DNA of 64,000 nucleotides, from positions 682,001-746,000 of the forward strand of contig NZ_CP032762.1 in the NCBI RefSeq assembly GCF_003641205.1, written 5' to 3'. Below the pieces are notes generated by a model. That model saw nothing but the letters and a program-made list of their open reading frames with translations. It was not told where the DNA came from and searched no databases. Below are positions 56,547-64,000 of this stretch, piece by piece. This DNA comes from Rhodococcus sp. P1Y (GTDB taxonomy: Bacteria; Actinomycetota; Actinomycetes; Mycobacteriales; Mycobacteriaceae). The position numbers and the translations under genes are program-made. Within the stretch, counting starts at the first letter, position 1. Each line of letters starts with the position of its first letter.

Positions 56547-57302
56547 TCACCCTGGCTGGGCGTACCGCAGACGAATCGACCCGTCGTATGCCGGTACCTC
56601 CACGTTGCCCTGCACGTCGGCGCTGTAGCCGAGTCCGTATCGCACTGCGTACTGCCGATACACCGTGACCCCTGGCTCATCGGCCAATGCAGCGGACAAC
56701 ATGGCCGGATCACCGATCGCAGCCATCACGTACGGCGGGCTGTAGGTACGGCCGCCGAGAAGCAGCGTATTGCCGATGCAGCGCGGCGCGACCTGACCGG
56801 TGATGCGCTGATCCTGCATCGCCACCGCGCGCGCTCCCCCCGACCACAGCGCGTTGAGCACGCTTTGCACGTCCTGCTGATGCACGACGAGGTCGTCCGG
56901 CGAGGCGTCGGCGACATACCGTCCGTCCTGGCCCCGCGCCGCGTCGGTCAGGGTGACGACGACGCCGGGGCCGGACTCGGCGCGCAGGCCTGCCGGCTCC
57001 TCGAGTGGTGTTGCCTGGGCCAGCGCGTCGGCGACGTTCGAGTCGAGGGCACCTGCGGTGTTCCGGAGTTCGGTGAGCCGTGCAGCCAACTCGTCACGTG
57101 TGCGCTCGGTGGCGTCGGCGCTTGTTTGCGCGCCGCGGACGAGGCTCGACAGCCTCGTGGTGTCGCTGCGACGGATCTCGTCGCCGTGCGAGAACTGCCT
57201 CGTGGTGGACAGCAAGACGCCTGCAACCAGACACACCACCACCACGAGCACCTGCCATACGTACGACGCGGCAGAGCGGGCGTGCGGGTTGTCCCTCGCC
57301 AT
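56547..57302 (-). CDS. DUF881-family membrane-anchored protein (Rv0012-like)
   Basis: 251 residues from ATG 57302 (GGAGGAG ribosome-binding site). A single membrane helix (VWQVLVVVVCLVAGVLLST) is followed by a coiled stretch (TRLSSLVRGAQTSADATERTRDELAARL) and the DUF881 core with GPGVVVTLTDAA, VHQQDVQSVLNALWSGGARAVAMQDQRI and PPYVMAAIGDPAML. It lies between the amidotransferase and crgA, as in mycobacteria. Its role in the divisome neighbourhood is unknown. Confidence 0.85.
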   Translation of the reverse strand: MARDNPHARSAASYVWQVLVVVVCLVAGVLLSTTRQFSHGDEIRRSDTTRLSSLVRGAQTSADATERTRDELAARLTELRNTAGALDSNVADALAQATPLEEPAGLRAESGPGVVVTLTDAARGQDGRYVADASPDDLVVHQQDVQSVLNALWSGGARAVAMQDQRITGQVAPRCIGNTLLLGGRTYSPPYVMAAIGDPAMLSAALADEPGVTVYRQYAVRYGLGYSADVQGNVEVPAYDGSIRLRYAQPG

Positions 57303-57490
57303 CACTCCTCCGATGTTCCCTGATGTATGTGCCGATGTGTATGGGTCGATGCGTGGGTGTGCACCGACGTGGGTGCGCTGAGCTAGCGTGTACAGGGCAT
57401 GTGCGCAAAATTGGGCACGTGACAGCACCGAACGCTACCTGCTCCTGTGCCTCGTCGATGTGAGGGTTTGGGGCCGCGTCCGAGCCAGTT

Positions 57491-58148
57491 TCATCCACAG
57501 GCTCCACAGCGGTTGTCCACAACCTTGCATCCTCGCCGCACCGAGGCCGAGTGAGCGCGTCGGTGCAGGCGAACGACAGCGAAGGGGAAACTATGCCGAA
57601 GTCCAAGGTCCGGAAGAAGAAGGACTATGTCATCGCACCGGGAACACGTACGCCCGGTTCGGTCAAAGCGGGCCCGTCGAGTCCGTTCTACGTTGCGGTC
57701 ATGCTCGGATTCATGCTGGTCGGGCTCCTGTGGCTCCTGGTCTACTACTTGGCTGCCGAGGACATCTCGTGGATGAACAATCTCGGCGCCTGGAACTTCC
57801 TCATCGGTTTCGGATTCATGGTTGTCGGTCTGGTCATGACCATGCGGTGGCGATGATCGAGTCCGCAGACGGCAGCGTCGGCGTTCGAGTTACACGCGTG
57901 TTATTCATCCCCAATGTGGATAAAGCCTGTGGATAAAGGATCTTCCCATCCACAGGGTGTGGATAGACGGGCATGGGCAACACCGTTGCCCGCCGTGATC
58001 GCACTGTTCGTCGGTGGATTTTCCCTGGTCGGAGCGTCGCTGCTGACATCGACCGATACGGCCGGCCGATTTCTGATCTCGATTGCCGCGTTGGGGCTGT
58101 GGATAATCGGCGCTCTCGCGGCCTACCAGCGTCCTCGTCTGTGGATAA
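57491..58148. other. Cluster of DnaA boxes around crgA and the PH-domain gene
   Basis: Perfect TTGTCCACA/TTATCCACA-type boxes lie at 57513-57521 (+), 57915-57923, 57928-57936, 58098-58106 and 58140-58148 (all four as TGTGGATAA on +). Near matches lie at 57491-57499, 57946-57954 and 57958-57966. Four identical same-strand boxes within 234 bp is far above what GC-rich sequence would give by chance. dnaA and dnaN are not here, so this is not a conventional oriC. Confidence 0.7.
57593..57856 (+). CDS. crgA: Cell division protein CrgA
   Basis: 87 residues. A basic N terminus ([21 protein letters not shown]) and two membrane helices ([22 protein letters not shown] and [20 protein letters not shown]) joined by a short extracellular loop match CrgA. 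It recruits peptidoglycan synthases and links FtsZ, FtsQ and FtsI at the septum. It is divergent from the DUF881 gene and precedes the PH-domain gene. DnaA boxes flank it on both sides. Confidence 0.95.
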   Translation: MPKSKVRKKKDYVIAPGTRTPGSVKAGPSSPFYVAVMLGFMLVGLLWLLVYYLAAEDISWMNNLGAWNFLIGFGFMVVGLVMTMRWR

Positions 58149-58396
58149 ACGACGAGACGTTGTCGATGAAGCGACTGACGGGCGTCCGTTCCTACCGACG
58201 CGATGAAATCGCGCGGATCAAGATCTCGAAGTATCCGAGGCTGGGGCGACGCGTGCCGATGTTGGAGATCGACGTCCGGCGTGCAGGTGAGGACGACGAC
58301 CGACTGGTCATCTTCGGTAGATGGGACCTGGGAACCGATCCACAGGACGTGTTCGACGCCCTGGATCAATACGGGTTCGTACCGCGCGAGCGCTGA
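57914..58396 (+). CDS. PH-domain (bPH) two-TM membrane protein, Rv0010c-like
   Basis: 160 residues from ATG 57914. Two helices (VIALFVGGFSLVGASLL, ISIAALGLWIIGALAAY) are followed by a bacterial PH domain (RLWINDETLSMKRLTGVRSYRRDEIARI to DVFDALDQYGFV). The ATG has no ribosome-binding site and its first codons are written by DnaA-box sequence. GTG 57959 (giving about 145 residues) is a credible alternative that would leave the boxes in the promoter. It matches the position of Rv0010c. Confidence 0.78.
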   Translation: MWIKPVDKGSSHPQGVDRRAWATPLPAVIALFVGGFSLVGASLLTSTDTAGRFLISIAALGLWIIGALAAYQRPRLWINDETLSMKRLTGVRSYRRDEIARIKISKYPRLGRRVPMLEIDVRRAGEDDDRLVIFGRWDLGTDPQDVFDALDQYGFVPRER

Positions 58397-58423
58397 CGCC
58401 GGTCGGCCGAGATTCGACCGCTC

Positions 58424-59341
58424 TTACAGACCCATCTGCGAACGCAGGTCGAGAATCCGGAACGCGATGACGGCGAGCGCGAGCACAGCGACACCCGCCA
58501 CTGCACACCAGCCGACCATCGATGCGCGGCGTCGATCATTGCCGCCGACCACGTTCGGGAGGAACAGGATCCCCGCGGTCGCGAGAGCACCCGCGACGAG
58601 ACCACCCATGTGGCCCCACAGCGAAATCCCGGGAATCGAGATGCTGATGACCACATTGAGGCCGATCACCACCAAAACGGGCGTCGGACTTCGCCTGAGT
58701 TTGAGCAGGATGACCGCTTGGGCGCCGAGAAGCCCGAAAATCGCGCCCGACGCGCCAGCCGTCAGGCTGATGGGCGCCTCGAGGATCATCACCGACGCGC
58801 TGCCTCCGAGCAGCGACACCGCGTACACAGCCACGTAGCGTGCTCGGCCGAGGATGGCCTCCACATCACGCCCGATGATGTACAGCGCGAACATGTTGAC
58901 GAGCAAATGGATCGGGCCGAAGTGTAAGAAGCCGCTCCCGATGAGACGTTCGACGTCTCCGGTTGCCACGGCGGGTGGGAACAATGCCCACGAGTCGAAC
59001 AGAGACGAGTCCGCGCTGTTGTCGAGCAGGCTGCGGGATTGCAGTGCCGTCGCCGCGAAGGCGAGCACGTTCAGACCCATCAGGATGTACGTGACGAGCC
59101 CGAACGTGCCGCTGGCGGGCGCCCCGGCAACCGTCCGCGCCTGGCGGACGTTCGCGTTGCCGGCACGGACACAGTCAACGCAGTGCTGCCCGACGGCGGC
59201 GGCCTGCAGGCACTGAGGGCATGCAGGCCGGCCGCACCTAGAGCACGCCAGCGATGTAGGACGATCGGGGTGCCGAACACACGTCGACCGAGATGGGGTC
59301 GGCTCGTTACCGTACGGGCCACCCCAGCCGGGGTTCGTCAT
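58424..59341 (-). CDS. Rhomboid-family intramembrane serine protease with N-terminal zinc-finger-like domain
   Basis: 305 residues. The N-terminal domain has CVRHP, CSRCGRPACPQC and HCVDCV, a B-box-like zinc site (about 21-57). Six membrane helices follow, with H145 and N149 in HLLVNMFALY, catalytic S198 in AGASGAIFG and H244 in SLWGHMGG, giving the rhomboid Ser-His dyad. Such proteases cleave membrane proteins within the bilayer; targets here are unknown. It converges with the PH-domain gene and is co-oriented with ppiA. Confidence 0.9.
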   Translation of the reverse strand: MTNPGWGGPYGNEPTPSRSTCVRHPDRPTSLACSRCGRPACPQCLQAAAVGQHCVDCVRAGNANVRQARTVAGAPASGTFGLVTYILMGLNVLAFAATALQSRSLLDNSADSSLFDSWALFPPAVATGDVERLIGSGFLHFGPIHLLVNMFALYIIGRDVEAILGRARYVAVYAVSLLGGSASVMILEAPISLTAGASGAIFGLLGAQAVILLKLRRSPTPVLVVIGLNVVISISIPGISLWGHMGGLVAGALATAGILFLPNVVGGNDRRRASMVGWCAVAGVAVLALAVIAFRILDLRSQMGL

Positions 59342-59402
59342 CGAAAATCGTCCTCAGTGTCTGTGCGAATATGCCGGAACGGGGCGTGTCAGGCCGGGTG
59401 TG

Positions 59403-59930
59403 TCAGGCCAGCGTGATGCTGTTGATGACAACCTCGTCGACCGGACGGTCGCCGCGGCCGACCGGGGTACCGGAGATGGCGTCGACGACCTTCTTCGACG
59501 CCTCGTCGGTGACCTCACCGAAGATGGTGTGCTTGCGGTTGAGGTGAGGGGTCTTGCCGGTGGTGATGAAGAACTGCGATCCGTTGGTTCCCGGTCCGGC
59601 GTTGGCCATGGCGAGCAGGTACGGACGGTCGAACGAGAGCTCGGGGTGGAACTCGTCGGCGAACTTGTAACCCGGTCCACCTGCGCCGGTGCCGGTCGGG
59701 TCACCGCCCTGAATCATGAAGCCGTCGATCACGCGGTGGAACACGGCGCCGTCGTAGAACGGTCCCGAGTTGCCACCGGATGCGTTGGCAGTGGTGTAGT
59801 CCTTCGATCCGTCCGCGAGACCGGTGAAGTTCTCTACGGTTTTCGGCGCGTGGTTGCCGAACAGTTCGATGACGATGTCGCCGCGGTTGGTGTGCAGCGT
59901 GGCCGTGGATGTCTTGTTTGGTGAAGTCAC
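59403..59930 (-). CDS. ppiA: Peptidyl-prolyl cis-trans isomerase A (cyclophilin)
   Basis: 175 residues from GTG 59930, with only a weak ribosome-binding site. The cyclophilin core is intact: PKTVENFTGLADG, FHRVIDGFMIQGGDPTGTGAGGPG, the FADEFHPELSFDRPYLLAMANAG stretch, and SQFFITTGKTPHLNRKHTIFGEV. It is cytosolic and speeds proline isomerisation in protein folding. It is divergent from cwsA. Its place next to cwsA mirrors Rv0009-Rv0008c. Confidence 0.95.
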   Translation of the reverse strand: MTSPNKTSTATLHTNRGDIVIELFGNHAPKTVENFTGLADGSKDYTTANASGGNSGPFYDGAVFHRVIDGFMIQGGDPTGTGAGGPGYKFADEFHPELSFDRPYLLAMANAGPGTNGSQFFITTGKTPHLNRKHTIFGEVTDEASKKVVDAISGTPVGRGDRPVDEVVINSITLA

Positions 59931-60007
59931 CCCACCATCGTGCCATTGACCCGCTCTCGACCGATCGGTGACGGTCTTTCCTCGCGTCGATATGAAACAG
60001 TGGACCC

Positions 60008-60415
60008 ATGACGACCACATCGAAGTCCTCGCGGTTTCGCACTGTCGCTGTGAGTTCCGGGGGCACTCTGGCCAAGGCTGCAAAGGTGTTCGGAACGGGG
60101 TCGGCAGGCCTGGGTCTGCAGGTGGCGCAGCGCGGTTACACACTCGCCCGCCGCAGTGCAGAACGACGCAGCGCCCAGCGGTCGCTCGCTGCGCTGACCG
60201 GCCCGAAGCCGAAGTCGGCTTCTACCAGCACGAAAACGAGGAAATTCGTCGTCCTCGGATCGATAGTCGGCGTCGCCGTCGCTGCGGCGGTACTGGTCAC
60301 ACGACGCCGCAACACGTTTGTTCCGCCCGCCGACGCTCCCCCGAGCCTCGACGATTACGCCGACACTCCTCCGGGCCCGGATGGCGCTCGACTACCGCGC
60401 CACTCTGTTCAGTAA
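60008..60415 (+). CDS. cwsA: Cell wall synthesis protein CwsA
   Basis: 135 residues. A basic helical N-terminal half (TLAKAAKVFGTGSAGLGLQVAQRGYTLARRSAERRSAQRSL) is followed by one membrane helix (FVVLGSIVGVAVAAAVLVTRRR) and a Pro/Asp-rich tail. The assignment rests mainly on position beside ppiA and crgA and on this architecture, which fits the mycobacterial CwsA that binds Wag31 and CrgA and influences polar growth. Its stop overlaps the convergent DUF1023 gene by 7 bp. Confidence 0.8.
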   Translation: MTTTSKSSRFRTVAVSSGGTLAKAAKVFGTGSAGLGLQVAQRGYTLARRSAERRSAQRSLAALTGPKPKSASTSTKTRKFVVLGSIVGVAVAAAVLVTRRRNTFVPPADAPPSLDDYADTPPGPDGARLPRHSVQ

Positions 60416-61998
60416 ACCGCTTCGGTACGCCCTGAGACCACGAGTGCCACGTTCTGCTGAGTCACCGTTCCTTCCGACAGGTACTCGCTGTGACCGTGAC
60501 TGTCCGCGTGATCACCGCCGGACCGGGTGGCCAACGGCCTCACTCCATCGATCTCGCTGGGGTCGGCGCCGAACAGACCGGTGTCGGCCACCAGGTCGTC
60601 GCGAGTTTCGGCTACGAACAGATGTCCAGGCGGGACCGACAACCGCTCGACGTTGTCGAAGCCGAGGCCGGGTGAACCGAGCGCGACCATGTCGTCGACG
60701 CCGGTGGTGTCCGCCCCCCGAAGCGCCAGCGCCGCTGTCAACGAGCCGTAGGAATGGCCGAGCAGTGTCAGATGGGGGTCTTGTGATCGGGCGGCGTCCA
60801 GTCCGTCGAGGAACGACCTCAGACGCGGCGCTCCCGTTGCCGCAGCCAACGGCGACATGACCGTCCGGCGTGGATCGAACAAACTCCACCCCAACTGCGG
60901 AGCCTGGTAATCCATCCACGTCACGCACGCGACCGTCTCTGTAGGCGGAACCAGTTGCTGCACAGTACTTCTCAAGGAATCCATATCACCGTCGTAGCGA
61001 CGGACATCCGCACCGACCTCCGAATCCAGGCCGGGAACGAACACCGCAACATGTGAGGCCGTGTGTACATTTCCCACAGCGATCGCGGCCAACGTATCCG
61101 TAGCGCTCGAGTTGTCGAGCACCAGGAGCTGACGATGTCCCTCGTCGAGGACGTCGGCAATCTCGTCGAGCGCGGCAATACGCTTCAGTGTCTGCTCCAA
61201 CCCGGCATCTGCGTTGTCGAACAGACCGCCGAATACGTTGGCCTGCAGAGTGCTCTCGAGGTCCTCGGCAACCTGCTCCAGGCGATCGCGTTCGCTCACC
61301 AACATTCGTCTGTTGGCCGCGTCCCTGACGTCGGCGGGAATGCCGTCGAGGTTCCCGATAGACCCTGGGTCGTCGACCAGGATCGACGTTCGCTCGGACC
61401 GAGTGAGTAGGTCCCACCACGTTGCGTTGGCCGCGGCGAGACCTGGCGACGTCGACGACGCCGTGGCGACGGGCGCGCTGGGCGTGAACGGCTCCGGGGC
61501 CACAGCCGAACGGAGTCGGGATGCGGCTTCGGTGTCGATCTCCGAGGCACGACGAATCACCTCGGCGACGGATGCCTCCAGTTCACGGAGCATGCGCATC
61601 CTCGATCTGGCTGCGTCCCAGGCATCTTCGGCGCCCGTCGCATACGACGTTAGGCCGTCGGTGACAGCGCCATCCTGATCGATGGGCATCGTGTTGTCGG
61701 TGCTGGTCGACTCACATTCCCGAACGACTGCCCGGATTGGATACATGCGATCGGTGGTGTCGGCTACACACTGCCCGACGTACTCCAATTGCCGCGCGGA
61801 CGCCTGGTTCTCGGCGATCGCGCGCCGCAGGTCTGCTTTCGCCGCGCCGCCGGCGTCTCCCGACCAGTCGAGCCGCTGAAGTTCCCATTCCAGATTCTCG
61901 ATGCCCACGGTGAGTGAGTGCGCAGCCTCGGTGAACCGTCGCGCTACCAGTGCGATCTCCGACGGGTCCCAGCGGCAGATATCAGTCCACGACACCAT
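60409..61998 (-). CDS. DUF1023-family alpha/beta hydrolase
   Basis: 529 residues from ATG 61998 (AGGGGGG ribosome-binding site). The N-terminal half is largely helical with WSGDAGGAAKADLRRA, resembling a WXG100-like helical pair. The C-terminal half is the DUF1023 hydrolase with VAVFVPGLDSEVGADVRRYD, nucleophile in LLGHSYGSLTAALAL and a late Asp/His (HADSHGHSEYL). Members are often secreted or phage/toxin-associated; no signal peptide is seen. Export by a type VII route is possible but unproven. Confidence 0.8.
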   Translation of the reverse strand: MVSWTDICRWDPSEIALVARRFTEAAHSLTVGIENLEWELQRLDWSGDAGGAAKADLRRAIAENQASARQLEYVGQCVADTTDRMYPIRAVVRECESTSTDNTMPIDQDGAVTDGLTSYATGAEDAWDAARSRMRMLRELEASVAEVIRRASEIDTEAASRLRSAVAPEPFTPSAPVATASSTSPGLAAANATWWDLLTRSERTSILVDDPGSIGNLDGIPADVRDAANRRMLVSERDRLEQVAEDLESTLQANVFGGLFDNADAGLEQTLKRIAALDEIADVLDEGHRQLLVLDNSSATDTLAAIAVGNVHTASHVAVFVPGLDSEVGADVRRYDGDMDSLRSTVQQLVPPTETVACVTWMDYQAPQLGWSLFDPRRTVMSPLAAATGAPRLRSFLDGLDAARSQDPHLTLLGHSYGSLTAALALRGADTTGVDDMVALGSPGLGFDNVERLSVPPGHLFVAETRDDLVADTGLFGADPSEIDGVRPLATRSGGDHADSHGHSEYLSEGTVTQQNVALVVSGRTEAVY

Positions 61999-62082
61999 GT
62001 TCGAAACCCCCCTGGGATCAAATCGGGCGGCGGTTGCCGTCGATCCAAGGGAAGTAAACAACAGCGCAGGACGGCGCCGAGA

Positions 62083-62109
62083 AATCTATCCCCAGACTGT
62101 GGATAGATT
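62083..62109. terminator. Stem-loop AATCTATCC / GGATAGATT
   Basis: Nine-bp perfect arms (62083-62091 and 62101-62109) lie 15 bp past the stop of the minus-strand diguanylate cyclase gene. The loop contains a near DnaA box (TGTGGATAG, 62098-62106). Likely a terminator of the GGDEF gene. Confidence 0.55.
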
Positions 62110-62123
62110 CTGTGGAGTACTTC

Positions 62124-63143
62124 TCAACGCGCTATTCTCCACTCCGATTCGTCGGGCCCGGAGTCCTCGGTCCGACTGACTTTCGACGGACGACTGCGCT
62201 TGGCGCGGTACAGATCCGCGTCGGCAGCTCGGTAGATCTCGGCCCATCGGCGTGCGGCAGGCATGGTCACGAGACCGACGCTCCACTCCGCACGATGCGC
62301 ACGGCGGAGACGGTCGACGATCTGCCACGCCTCGGCTTCCAGAACCCCTGGCATGAACAGGACGAACTCGTCGCCGCCGAGCCTGCCCAAAACGTCTCGA
62401 CGGCTCAACTCCGCCTTCCATGCCTTCGACACCCGGGCGAGGAGTACGTCGCCCGCGATATGACCGTATTCGTCGTTGATCTGTTTGAAATGGTCGAGGT
62501 CGAGCACCGCCATGCTGACCGACAGACCCCGGGCTGCACACGCGGGCAACATCTTCTCGACTTTCGATTCGAAACCGAATCTGTTGAGAAGCCCAGTGAG
62601 CGCGTCGTGGGTGGCCGAGTACCGCATACGTCGGGCGAAGGCTCCGAAGACCTCGGTCGCTCCGACTACACCGAGTGCGATGAGAACGAAGGAAATGAAC
62701 GACGATTCGTACGGCCCGATCGATGCTCCGAGGACTGCCGACAGCGCGAGCGTGGCAACCCAGAACCCCGCGTTGCGCTCCGACCAGAAGGCCCCGATGT
62801 GCATACCGAGAAACATCGTCGACAGAACGCAGACCAAGAAGGCCGACATCGTGTAGCTCGCCGAGAAGGACAGGGCCACAGCAAGGATCCCCATGAACGT
62901 GACGACACCGATCGTCCGTTTCGGACTGGGCGCCCGCGACCGCATCAGTGTCACGGCCGACGCAATTCCGAGCGCCAACACGACCACGATCGCCAGCCGT
63001 CGCCACGGACCAGCGACGCTCCACGACGCACTGCCGCTCGCGACGTACAGCAGAGTGGTGGCGACGATGTACACGAACAGGGTGATTCCGGATTCGTCGA
63101 GTTTCGCTGTCTTGGACAGCATCCGGTCGATCATCCGACGCAC
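62124..63143 (-). CDS. Membrane diguanylate cyclase (GGDEF)
   Basis: 339 residues. Five or six helices in the first 165 residues form a membrane sensor. The GGDEF domain starts at HDALTGLLNRFGFE and has the full catalytic loop GGDEF at 256-260. A canonical RxxD inhibitory site is not obvious. It should make cyclic-di-GMP. Together with the EAL protein at 9572, the window encodes both synthesis and breakdown. Confidence 0.9.
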   Translation of the reverse strand: MRRMIDRMLSKTAKLDESGITLFVYIVATTLLYVASGSASWSVAGPWRRLAIVVVLALGIASAVTLMRSRAPSPKRTIGVVTFMGILAVALSFSASYTMSAFLVCVLSTMFLGMHIGAFWSERNAGFWVATLALSAVLGASIGPYESSFISFVLIALGVVGATEVFGAFARRMRYSATHDALTGLLNRFGFESKVEKMLPACAARGLSVSMAVLDLDHFKQINDEYGHIAGDVLLARVSKAWKAELSRRDVLGRLGGDEFVLFMPGVLEAEAWQIVDRLRRAHRAEWSVGLVTMPAARRWAEIYRAADADLYRAKRSRPSKVSRTEDSGPDESEWRIAR

Positions 63144-63297
63144 GCCCCGCTACGGCAACAAACAAGGGTCGGGGTGGAGCCTCCACGGATAAGAATCCGC
63201 ACTCTGCCACCTCCCCAGGACATCGCGTTCAGCGTCTACGGCGACGTCTGTCGTGCGGGACTTTAACACCTTCCGCATGCTTTGGAGCTGTTACCAG

Positions 63298-63350
63298 GCG
63301 AGAGCGCAGCGGTGCGGAGTGACCCAGGCAGCGAGAGCGCGGCGGTGCGG
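63298..63350. repeat. Direct repeat of 20 bp (one mismatch)
   Basis: GCGAGAGCGCAGCGGTGCGG (63298-63317) recurs at 63331-63350 with one change, 33 bp apart, between the diguanylate cyclase promoter and the desaturase stop. No palindrome or T-tract is evident. Confidence 0.5.
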
Positions 63351-63360
63351 TTTGGCGGTG

Positions 63361-64000
63361 TCAGGAGGCGAGTTCGGCGCGGGCGGCTTCGCGGGCGAGG
63401 AGACGATCGCGTGATTCTTCGAACTTCGACGCCTTGGCGGACAGCTCTTCGACGAACACTGCGAGTCGGTCGCGGTCTTTTTCTCCCGCTGTTGAGAAGT
63501 CGTCGCGGTCGAAAATTCGCCAGTGGCGAAGGACCGGGAGCAGAACTTCGTCCAGGTGCTGACGGAGATCGTAGATGCCGTGTTTGGCCAGCGCCATCGC
63601 GTTCTTGCGGAAGTTCGGCATGTTGAGTCCGGGCATCGCGAAGTCGGTGGCCACGTCGGCGATCGCCCTGACCATCTGGTCGGGCGTGAGGTCCAGCGCC
63701 GCCGAGCCGAGGTTGCGGTAGAAGATCATGTGCAGGTTCTCGTCCGCGGCGATCCGCGCGAGCATGCGGTCGGCGATCTCGTCACCACACGCAAGTCCGG
63801 TGTTGCGGTGTGACACTCTCGTGGCCAGTTCCTGCAGCGTCACGTATGCAACAGAGTGCAGGAAGTTCGCGCCGTCCATAGGGGCGTCGACACCGGTGGT
63901 CATGTGCTGCATGCGGGCGCGTTCGAGCTCTACGGGATCGACAGCACGCGTGACGACGAGATAGTCCCTCATCACGATTCCGTGGCGGTTTTCCTCGGCC
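63361..64000 (-). CDS. Acyl-ACP desaturase, DesA-type di-iron enzyme (N-terminal part missing)
   Basis: About 212 residues are visible; the gene continues off the right edge. It enters with AEENRHG, the first EENRHG di-iron box, then has the second iron-binding segment DEIADRMLARIAADENLHMIFY (E..DENLH). The soluble stearoyl-ACP-desaturase family of mycobacteria (DesA1/DesA2) matches. DesA2-like enzymes can lack full activity, and the missing N terminus prevents judging all ligands. The C-terminal helix is rich in Ala/Arg/Glu. Confidence 0.85.
   Translation of the reverse strand, partial: AEENRHGIVMRDYLVVTRAVDPVELERARMQHMTTGVDAPMDGANFLHSVAYVTLQELATRVSHRNTGLACGDEIADRMLARIAADENLHMIFYRNLGSAALDLTPDQMVRAIADVATDFAMPGLNMPNFRKNAMALAKHGIYDLRQHLDEVLLPVLRHWRIFDRDDFSTAGEKDRDRLAVFVEELSAKASKFEESRDRLLAREAARAELAS

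Noticed and set aside
57491..58148. Chromosomal origin oriC
   Set aside because: No dnaA or dnaN here and several boxes lie inside coding sequence; no AT-rich unwinding element is evident.

Overview
The window reads as chromosomal DNA of a high-GC mycolic-acid actinobacterium, most likely Rhodococcus or a close relative (inference from gene content, not from a search). The clues are CwsA and CrgA, an FhaA-FhaB-PstP-RodA-PbpA-PknA-PknB block, a fused LysX, F420/PPOX-type oxidoreductases, a cutinase-family esterase and DesA-type desaturases. Codons are strongly GC-biased. Overlapping ATGA or GTGA start-stop junctions are common, as are GTG starts.

Layout. 1-9.5 kb: a partial methyltransferase, a secreted lipase, and a minus-strand BtuFCD/FecBCD-like importer preceded by a clear cobalamin riboswitch. 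Divergent from it is a tryptophan attenuator (15-residue leader peptide with three Trp codons, then antiterminator and terminator) in front of a PhzE-type anthranilate/ADIC synthase. An MFS pump and a LacI-type regulator follow, sharing a palindromic operator. 9.5-15.5 kb: a PAS-GGDEF-EAL protein, a PPOX protein, and a convergent GNAT / AbiEi-like pair bracketed by two arrays of ~30-bp-period palindromic repeats, then a DesA3-like desaturase. 15.6-32 kb: a NarL-type two-component system, a GAP-family membrane protein, LysX, hydrolase, FabH-like synthase, PPOX protein, MFS/LysR pair, phosphatase, YhgE/Pip-like protein, ABM monooxygenase, a DHA2 pump and a cutinase-family esterase.

32-38.9 kb: the glutamate synthase operon gltB-gltD, with a duplicated ~130-bp double-hairpin repeat on each side, then tRNA-Leu(CAG) with its own terminator. 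39-49 kb: fhaA, fhaB, pstP, rodA, pbpA, pknA, pknB, the cell-growth and Ser/Thr-kinase operon that lies close to oriC in mycobacteria. 49-55.9 kb: an accessory insert holding a TetR regulator, a glycosyltransferase broken by a one-base frameshift, a GNAT protein, and an MFS exporter divergent from a second iron-siderophore-type ABC importer with an IdeR/DmdR-like iron box between them. 55.9-62 kb: the mycobacterial Rv0013-Rv0008c order resumes (amidotransferase, DUF881, crgA, PH-domain protein, [rhomboid], ppiA, cwsA), with a dense set of DnaA boxes around crgA. 62-64 kb: a DUF1023 hydrolase, a diguanylate cyclase and a partial acyl-ACP desaturase.

Most noteworthy: two paralogous metal-chelate importers under different sensors (B12 riboswitch versus iron box); the B12 riboswitch lying back to back with a complete trp attenuator; inward-oriented palindromic arrays flanking the GNAT/AbiEi-like pair; direct repeats bracketing gltBD; and the DnaA-box cluster outside oriC.
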